The notes under the pieces are model-generated. The model worked only from the letters and a program-made list of their open reading frames with translations. It ran no database searches and was not told the DNA's origin. A DNA stretch of 15,920 nt. It comes from Actinomycetes bacterium. GTDB taxonomy: Bacteria > Actinomycetota > Acidimicrobiia > Acidimicrobiales > SZUA-35. Each line of letters opens with the position of its first letter. Positions within the stretch are counted from its first letter, which is position 1. The stretch is taken from the NCBI GenBank assembly GCA_024227975.1, contig JAAETV010000300.1, positions 1 to 15,920 on the forward strand, in the 5' to 3' direction. Positions 7,309 to 13,229 of the stretch are shown piece after piece. A program made the translations under genes and the position numbers.

Positions 7309-8079
7309 GTGATCGATCGGCTTGTGTTCGTCGTCGGGCTGGCTGGTCTCGGCCTGCTCATCGGCCCCTTCCTTGGGGTGATCGTCGACCGCGCCGTCGA
7401 ACGGCTCCCACTCGCACCCGAGCAGCGTTGCACTCACTGCAAGGCTGGGCTCGGGATACGGTCACTCCGCATCGCTCGCTGGTGCCAATACTGCTGGAGC
7501 TGCCACCGTCACAAGGGGTCGCGCTACCTGTGGGTCGATCTGGCCACCGGCATCGGATTCGCAACCCTCGGCCTGCGGTTCGGCACTGACTGGAGGCTCG
7601 TTCCCTATCTCGGCCTGGTGGCTGTCCTGGTCGTGTTGTCGGTCATCGATATCGAGACCCACCTGCTCCCCAACGTCGTGGTATGGCCCAGTATCTGGAT
7701 CAGCCTATTCTTGGTCTTGGTGCTGACCGGCGAGCTGGAGTCCGGTCACGGCATCTACGCCGCCCTGGCCGGAGGAGCTACCTTCGGTGGGTTCATCGGC
7801 GTCGCCCACCTCGTCAGCGAGCGCGGTATGGGACGGGGCGATGTGAAGTTGAGCCTCCTGCTCGGCCTCTTCGTTGGTTGGCTTCAACCCGACACCCTGA
7901 TCGCGGTTCGGCTCGTCCTCTACACCATCCTCATCGCCCTCCTCGGGGGTGGTCTCAGCGGGCTGGCCTACAACACCATCCGCCGTCGGGGTCGAGCTGA
8001 GATCCCGTTCGGACCGGCGCTGGCATCGGCCGCTGTGGTCATCATCCTGGTCTCCCCCCAGCTCGTCCTGACCTCCTAG
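7309..8079 (+). CDS. A24 family prepilin peptidase (type IV leader peptidase)
   Basis: This 256-residue polytopic membrane aspartyl protease cleaves, and may N-methylate, type IV prepilin-like proteins. The N-terminal part holds a cytoplasmic Cys cluster, C41-x2-C44 and C59-x2-C62-x2-C65, as in PilD-type enzymes with the zinc motif. The two catalytic Asp are visible: D114 in SVIDIETHLLPN, and D178 in the GxGD motif GMGRGDVKL. About seven hydrophobic segments surround them. It begins at GTG 7309 with GAGGGA (7295-7300) upstream. An A24 peptidase between aroE and the aroK-aroB genes is a conserved actinobacterial arrangement. No pilin, PilT or secretion ATPase gene lies in the window, so the substrate is unknown. 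A strong hairpin follows the stop. Confidence 0.93.
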   Translation: MIDRLVFVVGLAGLGLLIGPFLGVIVDRAVERLPLAPEQRCTHCKAGLGIRSLRIARWCQYCWSCHRHKGSRYLWVDLATGIGFATLGLRFGTDWRLVPYLGLVAVLVVLSVIDIETHLLPNVVVWPSIWISLFLVLVLTGELESGHGIYAALAGGATFGGFIGVAHLVSERGMGRGDVKLSLLLGLFVGWLQPDTLIAVRLVLYTILIALLGGGLSGLAYNTIRRRGRAEIPFGPALASAAVVIILVSPQLVLTS

Positions 8080-8085
8080 GTCATT

Positions 8086-8115
8086 GGCCAACGGCCCCAC
8101 CGAATGGGGTTGGCC
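8086..8115 (+). terminator. Bulged 11-bp hairpin after the prepilin peptidase gene
   Basis: GGCCAA (8086-8091) pairs with TTGGCC (8110-8115), and CCCCA (8095-8099) pairs with TGGGG (8105-8109), leaving a CGG bulge and a 5-base loop. It starts 6 bases after the stop. A second small GC hairpin (GCCC-TCA-GGGC, about 8119-8128) follows. No T tract is present. It probably ends transcription of the upstream unit before the aroKB promoter. Confidence 0.5.
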
Positions 8116-8137
8116 CGGCCCTCAGGGCGCTGCCCGG

Positions 8138-8143
8138 TAATAT
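8138..8143 (+). promoter_or_regulatory. -10 element TAATAT for aroKB, leaderless start
   Basis: TAATAT is close to the consensus TATAAT and ends 3 bases before ATG 8147 and 6 bases before GTG 8150. The usual 6-base gap to the first transcribed base points to 8150, so the mRNA may begin exactly at the GTG. No Shine-Dalgarno is present and no clear -35 is seen. Confidence 0.55.
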
Positions 8144-8146
8144 CGG

Positions 8147-9733
8147 ATGGTGTCCAGTTTGCCCTGTGTCCTGATCGGCCTCCCCGGAGTCGGCAAGTCG
8201 AGCGTCGGCCGGGCTGTAGCCAACGAGCTGGGCCGACCCTTCGTCGATCTCGACACCTCGATCGAGAAGGCCGCCGGCTGCCCCATCCCCCAGATCTTCT
8301 CGGGGCAGGGTGAGCCGGCCTTCCGCAAGTTGGAAACGGAGTCCCTGATCGAGGCCCTCGGCCAACGGCCCGTCCCAGTGATCGCCGGTGGTGGTGGCTT
8401 GGTGGTGACTGAAGCGAACCGAAACCTGCTGAGCCAGGCTGACGTCGTCTGGCTTGATGCCCCCAACGAGGTGTTGACGAGGCGGATACCAGCCAACGGG
8501 GCGAGACCCTTGCTGGCCGGCGATCAGAACGCCCGGCTCCGCCGGCTTCGCCATGAGCGCCTGCCCCACTACCTGGCTTGTGCCGATCATGTGATCGTCG
8601 ATGACGGATCATTGACGATCAGGGAGTTGGTCGCCCGAGTCGTGGCCAGGAGTAGAGCCGAGCTTGGAACCGACGACATCATGGTCGAAACCGTGCATAT
8701 CGGTGAAGGCCGGTCGTACCCGGTCCTGGTCGGACCCGGAGCGATTGGGTGTCTCGATTCTGTACTACCGGTTGGGGTCCATCGGGTGGCTGTCATCACC
8801 CAGGACGGGATCGGAATCGAGGTCGACACTGGTGTCGAGCACCAAGTCTTCACCGTTGAGGATGGGGAAGGGGCCAAACGGTTGGAAGTCGTCGGTGACC
8901 TTGCCTCTCGTTTCGCCCGCTGGGGCCTCACTCGGGCCGACGCTGTGGTCTCGGTTGGTGGGGGAGTGGTGTCCGATCTGGCTGGCTATGTCGCTTCCAG
9001 CTATCACCGAGGTATCCCCGTTGTCCACGTTTCTACCACCCTCTTGGGCCAGATCGATGCGGCCATCGGGGGCAAATGCGGGGTGAACCTGCCCGAAGGC
9101 AAGAACCTGCTCGGGGCGTTCAAGCAACCAGCTGCCGTGATCTGCGATACCAATACCCTGAGCACTCTGCCGGTGGCCGAGTTCCGCAGCGGGATGGGTG
9201 AACTGGCCAAGTACCACTTCATTGGTGATGGCTTCATTAGTGATGGCTGCATTGGTGATGGCCGCCTTGATCTGCTCCCGTTGGCCGAGCGGGTTGCGGC
9301 CTGTGTGCGGATCAAGGCCGATGTCGTGGCCGACGATGAGCACGAAACAGGTCGTCGAGCGATCCTGAACTACGGTCACACCCTGGCCCACGCCCTGGAA
9401 GCGGCGACCGGGTACCGGATCCGCCACGGGGAAGCGGTGGCCGTCGGTCTTCTCTATGCGGCAGAAGTGGGATTGCGGCTCGGTCGTATCGATGAGGCGC
9501 GGGTGGCCGAACACCGGCGCGTCATCGATGCCTACGGCCTCGACCCCACCATGGAGGACAGCATCGACGGGCATGAGATCGTCGATCTCTTCGGCCGTGA
9601 CAAGAAGGCCATCGACGGGGTGACCTTCGTTCTCGACGGTCCCGATGGTCTGGAAGCGGTCCTGGTCGAAGACGAAAGCCTGCTCCGTTCGGCCCTCGAA
9701 ACAGTTCAGAACGCCACTCGAGCCCAGCCGTGA
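8147..9733 (+). CDS. aroKB: Bifunctional shikimate kinase / 3-dehydroquinate synthase
   Basis: One 528-residue frame carries two shikimate-pathway enzymes. Residues 1-170 are shikimate kinase: P-loop GLPGVGKSS (11-19), DLD (34-36), the substrate residue R60 in GEPAFRKLE, GGGG (81-84), and the lid Arg R120 in RPLL. Residues about 178-510 are 3-dehydroquinate synthase: the NAD loop GGGVVSD (271-277), GGKCGVN (308-314), KNLLGAF, and zinc ligands E352 (GELAKY), H411 (NYGHT) and H427 (RHGEA). The domains act at steps five and two of the pathway. aroK and aroB are separate neighbours in most actinobacteria, so this is a fusion of adjacent genes. A three-copy FIGDG-like insertion interrupts the synthase domain. 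Start ATG 8147 or GTG 8150; both fit the closely placed -10. Confidence 0.96.
   Translation: MVSSLPCVLIGLPGVGKSSVGRAVANELGRPFVDLDTSIEKAAGCPIPQIFSGQGEPAFRKLETESLIEALGQRPVPVIAGGGGLVVTEANRNLLSQADVVWLDAPNEVLTRRIPANGARPLLAGDQNARLRRLRHERLPHYLACADHVIVDDGSLTIRELVARVVARSRAELGTDDIMVETVHIGEGRSYPVLVGPGAIGCLDSVLPVGVHRVAVITQDGIGIEVDTGVEHQVFTVEDGEGAKRLEVVGDLASRFARWGLTRADAVVSVGGGVVSDLAGYVASSYHRGIPVVHVSTTLLGQIDAAIGGKCGVNLPEGKNLLGAFKQPAAVICDTNTLSTLPVAEFRSGMGELAKYHFIGDGFISDGCIGDGRLDLLPLAERVAACVRIKADVVADDEHETGRRAILNYGHTLAHALEAATGYRIRHGEAVAVGLLYAAEVGLRLGRIDEARVAEHRRVIDAYGLDPTMEDSIDGHEIVDLFGRDKKAIDGVTFVLDGPDGLEAVLVEDESLLRSALETVQNATRAQP
9218..9262 (+). repeat. Three tandem 15-bp copies inside the AroB domain
   Basis: The unit TTCATTGGTGATGGC occurs three times in frame (copy 2 has AGT for GGT, copy 3 has TGC for TTC). 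It encodes FIGDG-FISDG-CIGDG (residues 358-372) directly after the zinc-ligand motif GELAKYH. Compared with the AroB family as I know it, about ten residues are extra. Confidence 0.85.
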
Positions 9734-9743
9734 TGACAGCCCG

Positions 9744-10877
9744 ATGAGTGCTGGCGCGGGGACCGAGCTCGAGGGCCGCGACTGGCCTGAGCTGGCGGCC
9801 ATGGACGTGGCCAGCCGCGTGGACCAGGTCCGCCAGACCATGGCCGAGGACTCGATCGAGATCATGATCGTGACCAAGAGCGAGAATGTCCGCTGGCTGA
9901 CAGGGTTCACGGGCTCCAACGGCCGGCTCGTCGTGACCCACGATGCCTTCATCGCAATAACCGATGGGCGCTATCGGGAGCAGATCACAAACCAGCTCGA
10001 TCAGGCCGGGGTGGCGGCAACAATCGAGATCACCACCACCGAGGTAGGAGATATCCTGGCCGCAGCCATTGCTCCGCAAGCCAGGGTCGGGCTCGAGGCA
10101 AACCATGTGACGTGGAAAGACAAGGACCAGATGGTGTCCTGGCTGCCCGAGCGAGAGCTCATCCCCCTCGACGCCATGATCGAAGAGCTGCGCAAATCGA
10201 AGGACCCAGGGGAGCTGGCTCGGCTGGCCCAAGCGGCGGCCATAGCCGATCTGGCGCTAGCCGAGGTCGAACCATTGCTAGCCCTAGGGCCAACTGAGCG
10301 GGCCGTCGCCCAATATCTGGACAACCTCATGGCCGATCTTGGAGCGGACGAGCCCAGCTTCGAGACCATCGTGGCATCCGGCCCCAACAGCGCCATGCCT
10401 CACGCCAGCCCTCGGGGACGGGTGATCGAGCCAAGAGATCTGGTCATCATCGATATCGGGGCTCGCGTCGATGGCTACGGCAGTGATATGACCCGGACCT
10501 TTGTCGCCGGGGGTACATTCTCGGCCGAGCAGGCAAGATGGTACAACGCCGTCGCTGAGGCCCAAGCGGCTGGAATCGATGTGGTATCTGACGGGGTCGA
10601 GATTCGCTCGGTCGACGCAGCCTGTCGAGAAGTGTTGGCCGAACACGGTCTGGCCGACGCTTTCGTGCACAGTACCGGCCACGGGATCGGCCTCGAGATT
10701 CACGAGGACCCCATCCTGTCGGCCCGGACCGACGGTATCCTCCGAGCTGGCTACGTCGTGACGGTCGAGCCCGGCGTCTATCTCCCGCCTGTTGGCGGCG
10801 TCAGAATCGAAGATTCGGTGGTCGTGGAAGACACCGGCTGCCAACCCATCACCTTGAGCCCCAAGACGGCCCCCTGA
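9744..10877 (+). CDS. pepQ: M24 family Xaa-Pro aminopeptidase / dipeptidase
   Basis: The 377-residue cytosolic metallopeptidase has an N-terminal creatinase-like domain (about 20-150, with ENVRWLTGFTGSNGRLVV) and a C-terminal pita-bread catalytic domain. All five metal ligands are present: D237 and D248 (IDIGARVDGYGSDMTRTF), H313 (STGHGIGLEIHEDP), E342 (TVEPGVYL) and E356 (VRIEDS). It should remove residues next to proline. Sequence alone does not separate aminopeptidase P from prolidase; the pepQ symbol follows the mycobacterial gene next to efp. The frame is open upstream into aroKB, but ATG 9744, 10 bases after the aroKB stop, is sensible. ATG 9801 is an alternative nearer the family's usual start. 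Neither has a strong ribosome binding site. Its neighbour EF-P also deals with proline-rich proteins. Confidence 0.93.
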   Translation: MSAGAGTELEGRDWPELAAMDVASRVDQVRQTMAEDSIEIMIVTKSENVRWLTGFTGSNGRLVVTHDAFIAITDGRYREQITNQLDQAGVAATIEITTTEVGDILAAAIAPQARVGLEANHVTWKDKDQMVSWLPERELIPLDAMIEELRKSKDPGELARLAQAAAIADLALAEVEPLLALGPTERAVAQYLDNLMADLGADEPSFETIVASGPNSAMPHASPRGRVIEPRDLVIIDIGARVDGYGSDMTRTFVAGGTFSAEQARWYNAVAEAQAAGIDVVSDGVEIRSVDAACREVLAEHGLADAFVHSTGHGIGLEIHEDPILSARTDGILRAGYVVTVEPGVYLPPVGGVRIEDSVVVEDTGCQPITLSPKTAP

Positions 10878-10880
10878 GTC

Positions 10881-10898
10881 AGGAGCTCACCAGCTCCT
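10881..10898 (+). terminator. 7-bp hairpin between pepQ and efp
   Basis: AGGAGCT (10881-10887) and AGCTCCT (10892-10898) are perfect complements around a CACC loop. The hairpin starts 4 bases after the pepQ stop and has no T tract. It resembles the hairpin at 1067 in its position just after a stop codon, and may be a weak terminator or a processing site before efp. Confidence 0.4.
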
Positions 10899-10928
10899 CG
10901 CCTCGCTAGCACCAACGGAGACGGCCCG

Positions 10929-11492
10929 ATGCCAAGCATCAGCACCAATGATTTCAAGAACGGTATGAGCATCGAGCTGGCCGACGGCTTGTTCCAGATT
11001 CAAGAGTTCCAACACGTGAAGCCAGGCAAGGGTGGGGCCTTCGTCCGCTCTACCTTGAGGAATATGCGGAGCGGGGCCGTAGTCGACCGGACGTTCCGGG
11101 CTGGCGAAAAGATGGAGAGTGCCTTCATCGAGAAGCGGGAGCAGCAATTCCTATACCGCGACGGCGTCGATTTCGTCGTCATGGACAACGAGACCTTCGA
11201 ACAGCTGACGGTCCCCGAGGCGGTCATGGGTGAAGCCGGGAGATTCCTGACTGAGGGATCTTCCATCGTGTTGATGATGTACGGCTCGGAGATCGTGGGT
11301 ACCGACCTGCCAGCCTCGGTTGAGCTCGAAGTAGTCGATACCGAGCCAGGCTTCCAGGGCGATCGAGTGTCGGGAGCGCGAAAGCCGGCCACCCTCGAGA
11401 CCGGCCTGGTGATCCAGGTCCCCCTATTCGTCGAAGTCGGAGGCCGGGTCAAGGTTGACACCCGCTCCGGTGAATACCTCACCCGAGCGTGA
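10929..11492 (+). CDS. efp: Translation elongation factor P
   Basis: EF-P binds between the ribosomal P and E sites and relieves stalling at proline stretches. The 187-residue length and the three-domain layout are standard: an N-terminal KOW-like domain (1-64) and two OB domains, ending with the family signature region GARKPATLETGLVIQVPLFVEVG. The tip loop reads KPGKGGAF with K34 at the functional position. Many actinobacterial EF-Ps instead have PGKGP, with an unmodified Lys. No modification gene (epmA/epmB, earP or ymfI-like) lies in the window. GGAG at 10917-10920 gives a good ribosome binding site. The stop codon overlaps the nusB start as GTGA. Confidence 0.98.
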   Translation: MPSISTNDFKNGMSIELADGLFQIQEFQHVKPGKGGAFVRSTLRNMRSGAVVDRTFRAGEKMESAFIEKREQQFLYRDGVDFVVMDNETFEQLTVPEAVMGEAGRFLTEGSSIVLMMYGSEIVGTDLPASVELEVVDTEPGFQGDRVSGARKPATLETGLVIQVPLFVEVGGRVKVDTRSGEYLTRA

Positions 11493-11899
11493 CCAATGAC
11501 GCCCCGGCCCATCGGGGCCGGCGCGAGGCCCGCGAGCGCGCCATCGAGTTGGCCTATGAGGCCGATACACGTCAGGTGACGACCGACGAACTGTTGGTCG
11601 ACCAGGTCATTCCCCCGCCTCCCTTCGCGGTTGCGCTGCTGAGGGCGGCTGAGATGCACAGAAGCGAGGCCGAGGAGATGATTGGGGCCAAGGCATCTGG
11701 CTGGTCTGTGGAGCGGATGCCGGCCATAGATCGTCTGGTCATGGTCCTGGCCGTTGCCGAGCTCTTGACCATGGACACCCCACCTGGGGTCGTGCTGGCT
11801 GAGGCCGTCGACCTCGTCTCTCGGTACTCGACCGACGAGTCGAGCCGCTTCGTGAATGGGGTATTGGCCGCCATCGCTAGGGATTTGCCGTCAACTTGA
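11489..11899 (+). CDS. nusB: Transcription antitermination factor NusB
   Basis: The 136-residue all-helical protein begins with RREARERAIELAYEAD and contains WSVERMPAIDRLVMVLAVAELL and YSTDESSRFVNGVLAAIA, the core NusB signatures. With NusE it binds boxA RNA and supports rRNA transcription antitermination. It starts at a GTG that overlaps the efp stop (GTGA), so translation is probably coupled. efp-nusB is a conserved pair in many bacteria. The acidic loop around residues 35-45 is short, otherwise length and residues are ordinary. Confidence 0.95.
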   Translation: MTNDAPAHRGRREARERAIELAYEADTRQVTTDELLVDQVIPPPPFAVALLRAAEMHRSEAEEMIGAKASGWSVERMPAIDRLVMVLAVAELLTMDTPPGVVLAEAVDLVSRYSTDESSRFVNGVLAAIARDLPST

Positions 11900-11923
11900 T
11901 GATCGGGGCGCCGATGGAGATCG

Positions 11924-13093
11924 GTGCAACGCCTGTTTCGCCGACTGCTGGCGACCCTACCCATGGTCGTACTCGCCGTTCTCGTGATCGCTGTCGGCTC
12001 TCGGGAGCCGACGGCGGCTGGGACCGAGCCCCCAGGGGAGCTGGGATTCCGAACCGAGCTGTTCCTGCGGACCGGGAACGATGGATGGTTCGACACCAGT
12101 GATCGGGCGGCGGTTGTTGCCGCCTACCAGCGCGAGTTCGGCGGGCTGAACCCAGTCCTCGAGTGGACCGGCGACCACCACAGCTGCGAGCCAGGAACGA
12201 GCTCACGTCGTTCTCGCCTGGCCTCGATTCGCCGGGTCAACTACTACCGAGCCATGGCTGGGGTGCCGGCCATCGTCACCGAGGATCCCGAGCTGACGGC
12301 GAAGGCTCAGAGCGCCGCCATCATGATGAGCGTCGAGGGAACCCTCACCCACAGTCCTTCGCCCGACTTTGCTTGCTTCACCCCGACCGGGCAGCTGGCC
12401 GCGGCCAACAGCAACCTATATCTGGGACGAACCGGCACGGAGGCCATCGATGGCTACATCGAGGATCCGGGAGCCGGCAATATCGACGTTGGCCATCGCA
12501 ACACCATCCTTCATCCCCCAACCCAGAAGATGGGGATAGGCAATGTCGATGGCTCGTCGACCGGGCATGCCGCAAACGCCCTCTGGGTCTTCGATGATCA
12601 TGTCTTCGACGAGACCTCCGTTCAGCGACCTCGCGTCCGAGAGGCCGATCGCTTCGTGGCCTGGCCGCCTCGTGGTCACGTTCCTAGCGAGCTCATCCAC
12701 CCCCGCTGGTCATTCATGCTGGCTGGAGCCGACTTCTCATCTGCTGAGGTCTCCCTCTACCGGATGCGCTCTCGCTCGGCCCGAACAGTGCCCGTTGAGG
12801 TGGTAGCCCGCGTCGGGACATCGGGCCACGTACCCCTGCCGACCATCGTGTGGGAACCCGATCTGGACTCGGACTTCGTTGTCGACGAGACCTACCTCGT
12901 CGTCATCTCCGGGGTCGGAGCGTGGGTCGGGCCCCTCAGTGCGGAGAACGGGGCTTTTGATCTTGTCTCTCTGGGGAGCCCCGGCCCCAGCATCGCCTCG
13001 AGCTACTCGTACTACGTCCGAGTCATCGGTGATGACCAACTACGAACGATCCTCCCGGCCAGGTCAGTCAACTCAGGGGCCCGGCTGTCCTGA
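11924..13093 (+). CDS. Secreted CAP/SCP-domain protein
   Basis: The 389-residue protein starts with a signal peptide or anchor (RLFRR, then a hydrophobic stretch of about residues 9-25). A CAP (cysteine-rich secretory, SCP-like) domain follows at about 100-225. Recognisable parts are RRVNYYRAMAGVPAIVTEDPELTAKAQSAA with the helices expected of the fold, H143 in THSPSP, and GHRNTILHPPTQKMGIG (190-206) with H191. The usual GENI motif is replaced by a region around NSNLYLG, so the metal-site glutamate is uncertain. The C-terminal part (about 230-389) is beta-rich and unfamiliar. Bacterial CAP proteins are secreted with mostly unknown roles. GTG 11924 has GGAG at 11916-11919, slightly close. It lies 24 bases after nusB, likely in the same transcript, though its function is unrelated to its neighbours. 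Confidence 0.85.
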   Translation: MQRLFRRLLATLPMVVLAVLVIAVGSREPTAAGTEPPGELGFRTELFLRTGNDGWFDTSDRAAVVAAYQREFGGLNPVLEWTGDHHSCEPGTSSRRSRLASIRRVNYYRAMAGVPAIVTEDPELTAKAQSAAIMMSVEGTLTHSPSPDFACFTPTGQLAAANSNLYLGRTGTEAIDGYIEDPGAGNIDVGHRNTILHPPTQKMGIGNVDGSSTGHAANALWVFDDHVFDETSVQRPRVREADRFVAWPPRGHVPSELIHPRWSFMLAGADFSSAEVSLYRMRSRSARTVPVEVVARVGTSGHVPLPTIVWEPDLDSDFVVDETYLVVISGVGAWVGPLSAENGAFDLVSLGSPGPSIASSYSYYVRVIGDDQLRTILPARSVNSGARLS

Positions 13094-13104
13094 GGCGTCT
13101 GCTT

Positions 13105-13140
13105 GGACGAGTCATCCGCTAGCCTCGGACGAGGTCATCA
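13105..13140 (+). repeat. Direct repeat upstream of the pyr leader
   Basis: GGACGAGTCATC (13105-13116) recurs as GGACGAGGTCATC (13127-13139), 22 bases further on, about two helical turns. A weak -10 candidate TAGCCT (13120-13125) lies between the copies. This might be an operator next to the pyr promoter, but no -35 with good spacing is visible. Confidence 0.35.
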
Positions 13141-13150
13141 CCGCCCTGGG

Positions 13151-13182
13151 TGAGTGTGACCCCCGGCCCCACTCAGGGGTCA
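13151..13182 (+). other. Two mutually exclusive hairpins in the pyr leader
   Basis: TGAGTG (13151-13156) can pair with CACTCA (13070 + 100, i.e. 13170-13175), and TGACCCC (13157-13163) can pair with GGGGTCA (13176-13182). The two stems cross with no linker bases, so both can hardly form together. They lie immediately upstream of the PyrR-binding element and may be alternative leader folds. Confidence 0.4.
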
Positions 13183-13184
13183 GG

Positions 13185-13217
13185 TCCGTGAAGCAGGTCC
13201 AGTGAGGCCAGCACGGA
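13185..13217 (+). promoter_or_regulatory. PyrR-binding RNA stem-loop in the pyr leader
   Basis: Lower stem TCCGTG (13185-13190) pairs perfectly with CACGGA (13212-13217). The bulge AAGCA (13191-13195) faces AG (13210-13211). The upper stem GGTC (13196-13199) pairs with GGCC (13206-13209), and the hexaloop is CAGTGA (13200-13205). This is the known PyrR target: asymmetric bulge, short upper stem and a CNGNGA-type loop followed by GG. The last three bases belong to the pyrR Shine-Dalgarno (GGAGGG, 13215-13220), so folding or PyrR binding would hide the ribosome binding site. High UMP should therefore repress the operon, as reported for mycobacteria. Confidence 0.85.
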
Positions 13218-13222
13218 GGGAG
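13215..13222 (+). promoter_or_regulatory. Shine-Dalgarno of pyrR, sequestered by the PyrR element
   Basis: GGAGGGAG lies 7 bases upstream of TTG 13230, with the core GGAGGG ending 9 bases before it. It fixes the TTG as start, since the frame has a stop at 13203-13205 and no other ATG, GTG or TTG before 13332. Its first three bases form the 3' arm of the PyrR-binding stem. Confidence 0.8.
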
Positions 13223-13229
13223 AATCGTC

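Noticed and set aside
8765..9952. Minus-strand open frame of 395 codons opposite aroKB and the pepQ start
   Set aside because: It is a shadow of the AroB coding frame; no motifs, and the plus strand has all catalytic residues of known enzymes.
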